From Modestobacter sp. VKM Ac-2977 (lineage in GTDB: Bacteria; Actinomycetota; Actinomycetes; Mycobacteriales; Geodermatophilaceae): DNA of 64,000 bases. The notes beneath the pieces are model-generated. The model worked only from the letters and a program-made list of their open reading frames with translations. It made no database searches and was not told where the DNA came from. Shown one piece after another: positions 22,317-30,120 of the stretch. The stretch's first letter is position 1. Every line of letters begins with the position of its first letter. The position numbers and the translations under genes are program-made. The stretch lies in NCBI RefSeq assembly GCF_026968045.1, contig NZ_JAPVBQ010000001.1:248001-312000 (forward strand), read 5' to 3'.

Positions 22317-23597
22317 TCAGCCGAGCAGCTGGGCCACCGTGTAGATGACCAGGCCGGCCAGGCCGCCGACCACGGTGCCGTTCACCCGGATCCACTGCAG
22401 GTCCCGGCCGACCTGGAGCTCGATCCGCCGGCTGGTCTCCTCGGTGTCCCAGCGGGCCACGGTGGTGCCCACCAGGTCGGCGACGTCGCCGGAGAACCGC
22501 TCGACGGCGTACCCGGCGGCCCGCTGGGACTGCCGCTGCACCAGTTCGCGCACCGTCGGGTCGGTCTGCAGCAGCTGCGCGCCGGAGCGGATCAGTCCGA
22601 CCACCCGCGCCCGCAGCTCGGAGTCCGGGTCGGCGGCGGCGGTGACGACGGCGTTCTTCGCCGTGCTCCACAGCGAGCCCGACCAGGTGCGCACCGCCGG
22701 GTGGTCCAGCAGCTCCTCCTTGAACCGCTCGACCCGGGCCGCGGCCTCCGGATCGGTGCGCAATGTGTGCACGTAGGCCCGCAGCCGCTTGTCGTAGCTG
22801 CGGCGCAGCTCGTGCCGGGGGTCCGCGCCCACTTCGGCGAGGAAGCCCTGGAGCAGGTCGAACACCCGGTCGAACACCCGGTCGTCGACCCAGTCGGGCA
22901 CCCAGGCGGGGGAGGCGTCGCCGAGCCGGGTGCGGAAGACCAGCCGGTTGTCGGCCAGGAAGTTCGCCAGTCCGGTGAGCCCCGCGGAGAGCACCTCCTG
23001 GTGCCGATCGCCGTCGACGACGAGCTCGATGCCCCGTGCCACGGCCGGTGCGGCGGGGGTCTCCCGGAGCTTGCGGTCGACGAAGGCGGCCACGGCGGGC
23101 TGCAGCTCGTCGTCCTTCAGCAGGTCGGTCAGCCCGCCCAGGGCGGCGCCGGCGTCGCCGGCCAGCCGCTCGGCCCGGCCCGGAGCGGCCAGGAACTCGC
23201 CCAGCCGGCCGGGGACGTCGACGGTGGCCAGCCGCTCGTCGACGACCGCCCGGGTCAGGAAGTTCTCCCGGACGAAGGTGCCCAGGCTGGTGCCGATCTG
23301 GTCCTTCTTGCGCGGGATGATCGCGGTGTGTGGGATCGGCAGCCGCAGCGGGTGCCGGAACAGTGCGGTGACGGCGAACCAGTCGGCCAGGGCACCGACC
23401 ATGGACGCCTCCGCGGTGGCCCGGACGTACCCGACCCAGCTGCCCGCCTCCTCGCCCAGCAGCACGCAGCCCAGGAAGACCAGGGCGGCGAGCACGAACA
23501 GCCCGGTGGCCAGCCGTTTCATCTTGGCCAGGTCGCGGGCGCGCTGGGGGTCGTCGAGCGACTCGGCCAGCGGGGTGGTCAGCTGGGGTCCGGGCAC
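22317..23597 (-). CDS. DUF445 family (YjiN-like) membrane protein
   Basis: A 426-residue protein with two membrane segments near the N-terminus (GLFVLAALVFLGCVLL and an ADWFAVTALFRHP region) and a final hydrophobic segment, VVGGLAGLVIYTVAQL. The long middle is helical and charged. These are typical of DUF445. The molecular role is unknown. GTG 23597 lies seven bases after TAGGCT, a leaderless start; no ribosome-binding site is seen. Confidence 0.85.
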   Translation of the reverse strand: MPGPQLTTPLAESLDDPQRARDLAKMKRLATGLFVLAALVFLGCVLLGEEAGSWVGYVRATAEASMVGALADWFAVTALFRHPLRLPIPHTAIIPRKKDQIGTSLGTFVRENFLTRAVVDERLATVDVPGRLGEFLAAPGRAERLAGDAGAALGGLTDLLKDDELQPAVAAFVDRKLRETPAAPAVARGIELVVDGDRHQEVLSAGLTGLANFLADNRLVFRTRLGDASPAWVPDWVDDRVFDRVFDLLQGFLAEVGADPRHELRRSYDKRLRAYVHTLRTDPEAAARVERFKEELLDHPAVRTWSGSLWSTAKNAVVTAAADPDSELRARVVGLIRSGAQLLQTDPTVRELVQRQSQRAAGYAVERFSGDVADLVGTTVARWDTEETSRRIELQVGRDLQWIRVNGTVVGGLAGLVIYTVAQLLG

Positions 23598-23604
23598 CCG
23601 GCCG

Positions 23605-23610
23605 AGCCTA
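23605..23610 (-). promoter_or_regulatory. Leaderless -10 (TAGGCT) for the DUF445 gene
   Basis: The hexamer lies 7 bases before the GTG on the minus strand. Confidence 0.6.
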
Positions 23611-23643
23611 GGCGTCGGCACACAGCACCCCACGCCGGACGTG

Positions 23644-23683
23644 CGACGACCCCGGGGCCGCGGGGGCGGCACCGGGGTCGTCG
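23644..23683 (-). terminator. Hairpin downstream of the HtrA gene
   Basis: 12-bp arms CGACGACCCCGG and complement close a 16-base loop, 50 bases past the protease stop and before the DUF445 promoter. A run of 10 G follows the hairpin at 23709-23718. Confidence 0.6.
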
Positions 23684-23732
23684 GTCACAGGAGGTGGCTC
23701 CTCTGCGTGGGGGGGGGGAGAGGGGCCCTTCC

Positions 23733-25223
23733 TCAGTCCGAGGTCTCGTCGAGGGTGACCTCGACCTCGCTGCTGTCCCCGCTGCGGCGGACGGTCAGCG
23801 TGACCTCGTCGCCGGGCTGGGCGCTGCGGATCGCGGCGGTCAGCTCGGTGGAGGTGGTGATCGGCCGGTCGCCGACCGCGGTGATCACGTCACCGGCCTG
23901 CAGCCCGGCCTCGTCGGCGGCGGAGCCCTCGGAGACCGTGGCAACCTGGGCGCCCTGCCCGACGGCGGAACCGGCGTCGGCCGCCGTGCGGGCGCTGACC
24001 CCGAGCAGGGCGTGCGTCGCCGAGCCGGTGTCGATGATCTGCTCGGCGATCCGCTGCGCGGTGTTCGACGGGATGGCGAAGCCCACGCCGATGTTCCCGC
24101 TGGTCGCCTCCTGGCCCGGCAGGCCCGTGCTGGCGACCGACGCGATCGCGGTGTTGATGCCGATGACCTCGCCGTCGGCGTTCACCAGCGCACCGCCGGA
24201 GTTGCCCGGGTTGATGGCCGCGTCGGTCTGCAGGGCGTCGATCACCGTGCTCTCGTCCTGGGTCGACCCGGCCTGCACCGCCCGGTTGGTGGCGCTGATG
24301 ATCCCGTCGGTGACCGTGTTGGTCAGTCCGAGAGGTGCACCGATGGCGACCGCGAGGTCGCCGACCTGGACGGCCTCGGAGTCGGCGAAGACCGCGGAGG
24401 TCAGCCCGCCGGCGTCGGAGAGCTTGACCACGGCGAGGTCGTTGCTCGGGTCCGTGCCGACGACGGTGGCGTCGTAGACCGTCCCGTCGGAGGTGCGCAC
24501 CTGCACGGTGACGTCGTCGGTGCTGCTGTCCAGGCTCACCACGTGGTTGTTGGTGAGCACGTAGCCGTCCTCGGACAGGACGACGCCGGAGCCCGACCCC
24601 GAACCCGCGGCGGCGCTCACGTACAGGGTGACCACGCTGGGGGCCGCCGCGGCGGCAGCGGCCGTCGTGCTCGTGGCCTTCTGAGCGTCCTTGATGACGA
24701 CGGGCTGCGCGCTCGCCCCGCTGGCGCTGACCACGGTGTCCACGTCGCTCAGCGCGACCACGCCGGCGCCGGCGCCACCGCCGATCAGCGCACCGGCGAC
24801 CAGCCCGGCGACGCCCAGCCGCCAGCGCCCGGTCCGCCGCGCCGGCTCGTACGACGCGGCCGGGAACGGCTGCGGGCCGTAGGACGCCTGCGGGAAGGCC
24901 TGGGTCTGGGTCTGGAAGGCGGGGGGCACGGCACCGGCGGGTGCGCTCGCCCCCAAGGTGCGCTGGTACCCGGCGGTGCCGTAGCCGGCCGGCGGCCACG
25001 GCTGGTGCGCCGCGGCGGGGCCGGCCATGAACGGCGGAGTGGCCGACGGCTGCTCCGCGGGACCGGCGGTCGGGAACTGCTCGGTCGGGGCGCTCGCGGG
25101 CTGCCCGGAGCCGGGGGTCTGGTAGGTGGACGCCGGGCGGCTCTGCTGTGGCGCCCAGCCGGAACCGGCACTGCGGTCGGTGCCGAGGCCCGTCTCGTCG
25201 GCCGGGCGGTTCTGCTCACTCAC
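23733..25223 (-). CDS. HtrA/DegP-type serine protease with PDZ domain
   Basis: Membrane-anchored quality-control protease. A Pro/Gln/Ala-rich cytoplasmic region of about 130 residues precedes one membrane segment (LGVAGLVAGALIGGGAGAGV). The trypsin-like domain follows with catalytic His227 (TNNHVV), Asp262 (NDLAVVKL) and Ser342 (NPGNSGGAL). A C-terminal PDZ domain contains EAGLQAGDVITAVGDRPI. The 496 residues and layout match PepD/HtrA proteins of actinobacteria. A strong AGGAGGG site precedes the GTG. Confidence 0.95.
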   Translation of the reverse strand: MSEQNRPADETGLGTDRSAGSGWAPQQSRPASTYQTPGSGQPASAPTEQFPTAGPAEQPSATPPFMAGPAAAHQPWPPAGYGTAGYQRTLGASAPAGAVPPAFQTQTQAFPQASYGPQPFPAASYEPARRTGRWRLGVAGLVAGALIGGGAGAGVVALSDVDTVVSASGASAQPVVIKDAQKATSTTAAAAAAAPSVVTLYVSAAAGSGSGSGVVLSEDGYVLTNNHVVSLDSSTDDVTVQVRTSDGTVYDATVVGTDPSNDLAVVKLSDAGGLTSAVFADSEAVQVGDLAVAIGAPLGLTNTVTDGIISATNRAVQAGSTQDESTVIDALQTDAAINPGNSGGALVNADGEVIGINTAIASVASTGLPGQEATSGNIGVGFAIPSNTAQRIAEQIIDTGSATHALLGVSARTAADAGSAVGQGAQVATVSEGSAADEAGLQAGDVITAVGDRPITTSTELTAAIRSAQPGDEVTLTVRRSGDSSEVEVTLDETSD

Positions 25224-25442
25224 GGAAGTCCCTCCTCACGGCAGGACCTCCCCGCCGCGAAGACCCCACTGTGCTCCCTCGGACTGGCTCGTGACTGGTG
25301 GTGAGCTGTGAATCAGCTGGACGTCGCTCGCCGGGGCGACGGCGGCCGGGGTTGCGCCGCACCGTCGGCAGGGGTGATCAAGCCCGGCGCGGGGAACGGG
25401 ACGGCCGAGACCCCTCACCTGTTCGCAGCCTGGAGGCCACCC

Positions 25443-26090
25443 GTGCCCCTTCCTGTCCTGTTCACCCGCGCCGCCCAAGGCATGTTCGTGCTGGTCGGGG
25501 GTGCGCTGGCGGCGGTCGGCGGTGTGTCGCTCGGGCTGCCCGGTCTGGTCGCCGTGGCGCTGGCCGCGGGCGTCGCCGCCTGCCTCGGTGCGGGCATCGC
25601 CCGGGACGCGGCGGTCCGGGACCCGCGGCAGGCGGCCGTCGACGCGGCCTGGCGCAGCGCCGTGGTCACCGTGGCCGTGCTGCTCGTGCTCAGCGGCTGT
25701 GCCGTGGTGGCCGGTGGCGCGATGACGGTGCTGCTGGCGGCGACCGGGGTGCTGGTCCTGCTCGTCAGGTGGGCAGTGCGGCGGGTGCGGGCCGCCCGGC
25801 GGGCCGCCCCCGCCGTCGTGCTGCCGCTGGCCGCCGACGACGGGTGGGTGCGGGCGCTGTCGGTGCCGGCGCTGGGCCGGGAGTGGGTGCGCACCTCGGC
25901 GGCGCTGGCCGAGACCCGCGAGCCGGTGGCCCGGCAGCAGCTGGTGCACCGCCGGCAGGAGGCGCTGGACGAGCTGGAGCGCCGCGACCCCGAGGGGTTC
26001 GCCCGCTGGCTCTCCGCCGGGGCGACCGTCGACAGCGACCCGGCGGAGTACGTCTCCGGCGACCCCGCGGCGGGCTACGACGCCGCCTGA
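25443..26090 (+). CDS. Unrecognised membrane protein
   Basis: I do not recognise the family. The 215 residues start at GTG 25443, which has TGGAGG eight bases upstream. Four hydrophobic segments fall in the first 110 residues (GMFVLVGGALAAVGGVSLG, GLVAVALAAGVAACLGAGI, VVTVAVLLVLSGCAVVAGG, MTVLLAATGVLVLLV). A basic loop and a soluble C-terminal half follow, with the charged helix QQLVHRRQEALDELERRD. The gene diverges from the HtrA gene. Confidence 0.75.
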   Translation: MPLPVLFTRAAQGMFVLVGGALAAVGGVSLGLPGLVAVALAAGVAACLGAGIARDAAVRDPRQAAVDAAWRSAVVTVAVLLVLSGCAVVAGGAMTVLLAATGVLVLLVRWAVRRVRAARRAAPAVVLPLAADDGWVRALSVPALGREWVRTSAALAETREPVARQQLVHRRQEALDELERRDPEGFARWLSAGATVDSDPAEYVSGDPAAGYDAA

Positions 26091-26136
26091 CGACCGACCG
26101 GTGCGACGGTCACCGCTGGCCCCGACCAGCCCCCGG

Positions 26137-26142
26137 TAGCCT
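26137..26142 (+). promoter_or_regulatory. Possible tRNA-Thr -10 (TAGCCT)
   Basis: TAGCCT is 27 bases before the mature tRNA 5' end; no convincing -35 was found. Confidence 0.35.
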
Positions 26143-26168
26143 GCTCTGCGGCGCTCGATCAGCGCGTC

Positions 26169-26243
26169 GCCCCATTAGCTCAGTGGTAGAGCACCCGCCT
26201 TGTAAGCGGAAGGTCGTCCGTTCAATCCGGACATGGGGCTCCA
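26169..26243 (+). tRNA. tRNA-Thr (anticodon TGT)
   Basis: A full cloverleaf can be drawn: acceptor GCCCCAT with ATGGGGC, D-arm GCTC..GAGC, anticodon loop CTTGTAA with TGT at 34-36, and T-arm GTCCG TTCAATC CGGAC. CCA is encoded. The top pair of the anticodon stem is a C-A mismatch. It is a lone tRNA, with dodecin 84 bases downstream. Confidence 0.95.
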
Positions 26244-26326
26244 CCCCGCTCGCGGGCTGCGCCGAGGCGTGCCAGGGTCGAGGCCGAGCGCTGCCGTCCG
26301 GGCAGCCGGTGTCGAGGAGTCCCGTC

Positions 26327-26536
26327 GTGAGCGACCACGTGTACCGGCTGAGCGAGATCGTCGGCAGCTCCACCACCAGCGTCGACGACGCCATCCGCAC
26401 GGCCGTGCGCAAGGCCTCGGAGACGGTGCGCCACATCGAGTGGTTCCAGACCCAGGAGATCCGCGGCCAGGTCGTCGACGGCGACGTCGCCTACTTCCAG
26501 GTGACGATGAAGATCGGGTTCCGCGTCGAGGACTAG
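26327..26536 (+). CDS. Dodecin
   Basis: Small flavin-binding storage protein of 69 residues that forms a hollow dodecamer. The sequence begins VSDHVYRLSEIVGSS and includes IEWFQTQEIRGQVVDG, where the Trp stacks on flavin. GAGGAG lies before the GTG. It is likely to buffer FMN or riboflavin. It stands alone between tRNA-Thr and a convergent DUF5313 gene. Confidence 0.95.
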   Translation: MSDHVYRLSEIVGSSTTSVDDAIRTAVRKASETVRHIEWFQTQEIRGQVVDGDVAYFQVTMKIGFRVED

Positions 26537-26546
26537 CGGCTCAGGT

Positions 26547-26567
26547 CAGGGCGACGTCCTCGCCCTG
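26547..26567. terminator. Hairpin between dodecin and the DUF5313 gene
   Basis: CAGGGCGA and TCGCCCTG pair perfectly around CGTCC, 10 bases after the dodecin stop. Confidence 0.6.
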
Positions 26568-26596
26568 CACCGCACGCCCCCGGACGGGGTCTCTCA

Positions 26597-26995
26597 TTAG
26601 TCGTAGCTGCCCGCGCCGCCGGAGCGGTACCGGGCCTGGCGCTCGATCCGTTCCCGCTCGGCTCGCTCGGCGCGGCGCGCGGCCGTCGTCCCCGGCGGCC
26701 AGCCGGCCTTGACCGCGCGGTGCTCGGTCGTCTCGGTCATGTAGGCCACCGAGAACAGCAGCCCGATGACCACCCCGCCGAGGGTCGCGGTGAGCCGGAT
26801 GTCGAAGGGCACGGGCGGGACCAGCAGGCACAGCAGGAGGACCGGGGCGAGCTGCACCAGGGCGCGGGCCAGGTGCCGCCACACCCAGCTGCGCCGGGTC
26901 GTGTCGTCGAGGACCCAGTCCGACAGCGAGGGCGGCAGCCCACCGCCGTAGGCGTACCAGAGCCACTGGGCCGGGTTGGGGCGTCCCGCGTGCAC
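26597..26995 (-). CDS. DUF5313 family membrane protein
   Basis: A 132-residue protein beginning VHAGRPNPAQWLWYAYGGGL, the remembered DUF5313 signature. It has two hydrophobic segments (LVQLAPVLLLCLLVPPV and ATLGGVVIGLLFSVAYM) and a highly charged Arg/Glu-rich C-terminus. The function is unknown. The start at GTG 26995 lies seven bases after TACCGT; GTG 27004 is an alternative. Confidence 0.8.
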   Translation of the reverse strand: MHAGRPNPAQWLWYAYGGGLPPSLSDWVLDDTTRRSWVWRHLARALVQLAPVLLLCLLVPPVPFDIRLTATLGGVVIGLLFSVAYMTETTEHRAVKAGWPPGTTAARRAERAERERIERQARYRSGGAGSYD

Positions 26996-27002
26996 GTCGC
27001 CC

Positions 27003-27008
27003 ACGGTA
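27003..27008 (-). promoter_or_regulatory. Leaderless -10 (TACCGT) for the DUF5313 gene
   Basis: It lies 7 bases before GTG 26995, and the hexamer overlaps the alternative start at 27004. Confidence 0.55.
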
Positions 27009-27079
27009 GGCCTGCGGCGGACGGAGCAGGGCGGTGGCCGAGGTGGTCCCACCGCTGCGGACCCGGTGGTGGGCGGGCG

Positions 27080-27085
27080 TACGGT
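27080..27085 (+). promoter_or_regulatory. Leaderless -10 (TACGGT) for rarD
   Basis: It lies 6 bases before GTG 27092, in the short divergent region shared with the DUF5313 gene. Confidence 0.55.
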
Positions 27086-27091
27086 GCGCCG

Positions 27092-28003
27092 GTGGACGAA
27101 CGGCGTGTGGGGGTGGGGGCCGGTCTCGGCGCCTACGCCCTGTGGGGGGTCTTCCCGCTCTACTTCCCCCTGCTCGAGCCGGCCGGCGGGCTGGAGATCG
27201 TCGCGCACCGGGTGGTCTGGTCGCTGCTGTTCGTGGGGCTCCTGCTCACCGTCCGGCGGGGCTGGAGCCAGGTGCGCTCCGTCGTCACCGACTGGCGGGC
27301 GCTGCTGGTGCTGGCGGTCGCCGCCGTGCTGATCGCGGTGAACTGGCTGGTCTACGTCTACGCGGTCAACTCCGGGCACGTGGTCGAGGCGTCGCTGGGG
27401 TACTTCATCAACCCACTGGTCAGCGTCCTGTTCGGGGTGGTGTTCTTCCGGGAGCGGCTCCGCCGGCTGCAGTGGCTCGCCGTCGCCATCGCCGTGGTGG
27501 CGGTCCTCGTGCTGACCGTCGACTACGGCCACCCGCCATGGATCTCCCTCGCCCTGGCCGTGAGCTTCGGCCTCTACGGCCTGATGAAGAAGCTGGTCCG
27601 GGTCGATGCCGCGCCCGGCCTGTTCGTGGAGACGGCGGTCGTGTTCCTCCCCGCGCTGGCCGTCATCGGCGTGCTGGGCGCCCAGGGCGAGGCCGCCTTC
27701 GGGACGGCGGGCGTGGGGAACGGGCTGCTGCTGGCCAGCTCGGGCCTGGCCACCGCCGTCCCGCTGCTGCTGTTCGCCGCCGCCACCCGCCGGGTGCCGC
27801 TGTCGACGGTCGGCCTGCTGCAGTACGTCACGCCGCTGATCCAGCTGGCCATCGGCGTCTTCGTCTACCACGAGCCGATGCCGCCGGCCCGGCTCGTGGG
27901 CTTCGCCGTCGTCTGGCTCGCGCTGGCCGTCTTCACCGCCGACATGCTGCGCAACGCGCACAGCAACCGGCGGGCCGCCGCACCCCTGCCGGCCGGCGTC
28001 TGA
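27092..28003 (+). CDS. rarD: RarD-type EamA family transporter
   Basis: A 303-residue membrane protein with about ten hydrophobic segments in two EamA halves. It starts GAYALWGVFPLYFPLL and contains VNWLVYVYAVNSGHVVEASL and GYFINPLVSV, which mark the RarD subgroup of drug/metabolite transporters. The substrate is unknown. It starts leaderless at GTG 27092, with a perfect palindrome downstream. Confidence 0.88.
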   Translation: MDERRVGVGAGLGAYALWGVFPLYFPLLEPAGGLEIVAHRVVWSLLFVGLLLTVRRGWSQVRSVVTDWRALLVLAVAAVLIAVNWLVYVYAVNSGHVVEASLGYFINPLVSVLFGVVFFRERLRRLQWLAVAIAVVAVLVLTVDYGHPPWISLALAVSFGLYGLMKKLVRVDAAPGLFVETAVVFLPALAVIGVLGAQGEAAFGTAGVGNGLLLASSGLATAVPLLLFAAATRRVPLSTVGLLQYVTPLIQLAIGVFVYHEPMPPARLVGFAVVWLALAVFTADMLRNAHSNRRAAAPLPAGV

Positions 28004-28036
28004 CCGCTCTGCACGGGCTGCCGACGCGCCCGGGTC

Positions 28037-28058
28037 GCAGCCGCTCCGGAGCGGCTGC
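28037..28058 (+). terminator. Perfect palindrome after rarD
   Basis: 11-base arms (GCAGCCGCTCC and complement) without spacer lie 33 bases after the rarD stop. A TACCGT hexamer follows at 28067 and may be the -10 for the next gene. Confidence 0.5.
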
Positions 28059-28136
28059 CACACGGCTACCGTCGACGGGGTCCGGAACCCGGGGCCAGGT
28101 GCGCCTGGCCGACGCCCTTCCCTCGGAGGCACGACC

Positions 28137-28538
28137 ATGAGCGACGACCCCGTGCAGCCCGTCGGGCCGACGGCGGACGAGCGCACGGCGGTGGTCGGGA
28201 CCGAGCCCGGGACGGCGCAGGCGACCGCAGCGGACGGGGCTGCTGTGACGGGCGGGACGCCTGGGGACGACACGGCTGCGGGCCTGCCCGTTCGGGAACG
28301 GGAGATCCTGGCCTTCGAACGTCAGTGGTGGCGCTTCCCGGGCGCCAAGGAAGCCGCCATCCGGGAGCGCTTCGGGATGACGTCCACCCGCTACTACCAG
28401 GTGCTCAACGCCCTGATCGACCGTCCGGAGGCCCTCGTCGTCGACCCGCTGCTGGTGCGTCGGCTGCGCCGGATGCGTGCCGGGCGGCAGCGTCAGCGCT
28501 CCGGCAGGGTCCTGGGCACGGACCTCCGTCGCGACTAG
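28137..28538 (+). CDS. DUF3263 domain protein
   Basis: A 133-residue protein. The first 50 residues are disordered and Ala/Thr/Asp-rich. The rest, REREILAFERQWWRFPGAK and then ERFGMTSTRYYQVLNALI, is a helix-turn-helix-like DUF3263 domain, so DNA binding is plausible but not shown. The ATG follows CTCGGAGG. The next gene starts 11 bases downstream; pairing of DUF3263 with a LytR_C gene recurs in actinobacteria as far as I recall. Confidence 0.85.
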   Translation: MSDDPVQPVGPTADERTAVVGTEPGTAQATAADGAAVTGGTPGDDTAAGLPVREREILAFERQWWRFPGAKEAAIRERFGMTSTRYYQVLNALIDRPEALVVDPLLVRRLRRMRAGRQRQRSGRVLGTDLRRD

Positions 28539-28541
28539 CCT
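28536..28541 (+). promoter_or_regulatory. Leaderless -10 (TAGCCT) for the LytR_C gene
   Basis: It overlaps the DUF3263 stop, 8 bases before GTG 28550. Confidence 0.55.
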
Positions 28542-28549
28542 GTCTCACT

Positions 28550-30061
28550 GTGGGGAGGCATGCGGCGCCGTTCGGTGAGGGAAGTCCGTCCGAGGCGACC
28601 CCGAGCCCGGGGCGTCGGCGCACCGATCCGCCCGTCGAGTCCGCGCGTCCGTCCGAGGCGGCTCCCCGCTCGGTGACCCCGCGCGCGCCCCAGCGGCCCG
28701 CGCCCGACAGCGACGCGGCGATGACCCTGCCCCGACAGAGCCGGGCCGAGCGCCGGCGCGAGGGCCTGCTGCCGGCGGGCGAGGACCCGTTGCTCCGCCG
28801 GCCGGCCGGCCGGCCCAGCGCGCCGCCCCCCGTCGGTGGCCGGCGACGCACGGACCAGGCCCCTCCGGCCACCGCCGGGGAGCGCCCTGCGGTCGCCGGT
28901 CCCCGGACCCCCGCACCGCGGCCGATGCCGCCGGTCTCCGGCCCGTTGACCGCCGCCACGCCGGCCGCTCCCGTCCCGCCCAGCTCCTCGCCGGGTGCGC
29001 CCGCTCTGGAGCCCCGCACCGCGCCGCCGGCCGCCCGCCCCGCGCCTCCGCCGTCGGGTGGCCGGCGTGCGGAGTCCACCGGCTCGACCGTGGCCCCGAT
29101 GACGACGGGCATGCCGAGCTGGGCGGCCGAGCCCAGCGCACCCCTGCCGGACGTCACCCAGCGCGTCTCCGGCTCGGTGCCGGCCGAGTCGGCCTGGGGC
29201 GCCTCCGTGGCCACCCCGGCAGCGCCGGTGGCGCCGCTGCGTGAGCCCCTGCTGCCCGCGCGGGGGAGCAGCACCGCCGGGCGGGCACCCACGCCCACCC
29301 CGGCCGTGCCCCGGCGCGCCGACGTCCGCACCCCCCGAGCCGAGCCCGAGCCGGGCCCGGGGCCGGCGTCCGCCCCGTCGCGGCGGGCTGTCGACGTCCC
29401 CGTGGGTGGTCGGGCCGCGGCCCGGCTGGAGCGGCAGGCGGCCGAGGCGGCGCGGAAGAAGGACGGCCGGCGCAGTGCTCCGCCGGCCGGTCCGGAGGCC
29501 GCACCGGCCCGGTCCGGTCCCGGCCGTGTGGAGGTGCACACCGACGAGGTCCCCCGGGGGCCGCGCCGGGGCGTGCAGGGCCTGCTCGCCGTCGTCGTCC
29601 TCGCGCTCGTCGTGCTGGGCGTCTGGTCGTTCACCGGACCCGGTACCGCGGAGACCTCCGCGCAGACCCCGCTGCCCACCGCCAGCGAGCCGGCGCCCGC
29701 CGCCGCCCCGGTGCCGGAGAGCGTGCCTCCGGCGGAGGTGGCGGCCGAGACACCGGTGGGGCCGGTGTTCGCGCCGGTCACGGTGCTGAACAGCACCACC
29801 ATCACCGGGTTGGCGGCCGACGTGGGCGAGCAGTTCAGCGCGAACGGCTGGGAGGTGATCGGCACCGCCGGCTCGCCGGTCAGCGACGTGGCGACCACCA
29901 CCGTCTACTACAGCGAGGGCGACCCGGTGCAGCAGCAGGCCGCGGCCCAGCTGGTCGAGCAGTTCCCCGACGTCACCGGCCCCGTCGCGCGCTACTTCGA
30001 GGTGCCCGGCGTGGCCGAGCCCGGCCTCGTCGTGGTCGCCACCGGCAACTGGCGGCCCTGA
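28550..30061 (+). CDS. LytR C-terminal domain membrane protein
   Basis: A 503-residue protein. Residues 1 to about 340 are a disordered Pro/Ala/Arg-rich cytoplasmic region. One membrane segment (GLLAVVVLALVVLGVWSFTG) and a Pro/Ala linker follow. The final 90 residues form a LytR_C domain (VTVLNSTTITGLAADVGEQF to ARYFEVPG) outside the cell. There is no LCP catalytic domain. The role is unknown, perhaps envelope-related. The very long disordered tail is the odd feature. GTG 28550 is leaderless. Confidence 0.85.
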   Translation: MGRHAAPFGEGSPSEATPSPGRRRTDPPVESARPSEAAPRSVTPRAPQRPAPDSDAAMTLPRQSRAERRREGLLPAGEDPLLRRPAGRPSAPPPVGGRRRTDQAPPATAGERPAVAGPRTPAPRPMPPVSGPLTAATPAAPVPPSSSPGAPALEPRTAPPAARPAPPPSGGRRAESTGSTVAPMTTGMPSWAAEPSAPLPDVTQRVSGSVPAESAWGASVATPAAPVAPLREPLLPARGSSTAGRAPTPTPAVPRRADVRTPRAEPEPGPGPASAPSRRAVDVPVGGRAAARLERQAAEAARKKDGRRSAPPAGPEAAPARSGPGRVEVHTDEVPRGPRRGVQGLLAVVVLALVVLGVWSFTGPGTAETSAQTPLPTASEPAPAAAPVPESVPPAEVAAETPVGPVFAPVTVLNSTTITGLAADVGEQFSANGWEVIGTAGSPVSDVATTTVYYSEGDPVQQQAAAQLVEQFPDVTGPVARYFEVPGVAEPGLVVVATGNWRP

Positions 30062-30120
30062 CCCACCGGTCCCTGGTCGGCTCGCGGAACCAGGAGACCG
30101 CGCCGTCCGTTGCCGCCCAC

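Noticed and set aside
23709-23718. Run of ten G
   Set aside because: Non-coding homopolymer between terminator and stop. It could be a phase-variation tract, but no gene or promoter spacing depends on it; it may also carry a sequencing error.
22701-25304. 867-residue plus-strand ORF over the DUF445 and HtrA genes
   Set aside because: Antisense shadow typical of 75 percent GC DNA. Both genes on the minus strand have clear domains and proper starts, and the shadow protein has no recognisable family.
26169-26243. tRNA-Thr as an attachment site for a mobile element
   Set aside because: No second copy of the tRNA 3' end and no integrase nearby; both flanks look like ordinary chromosomal genes.
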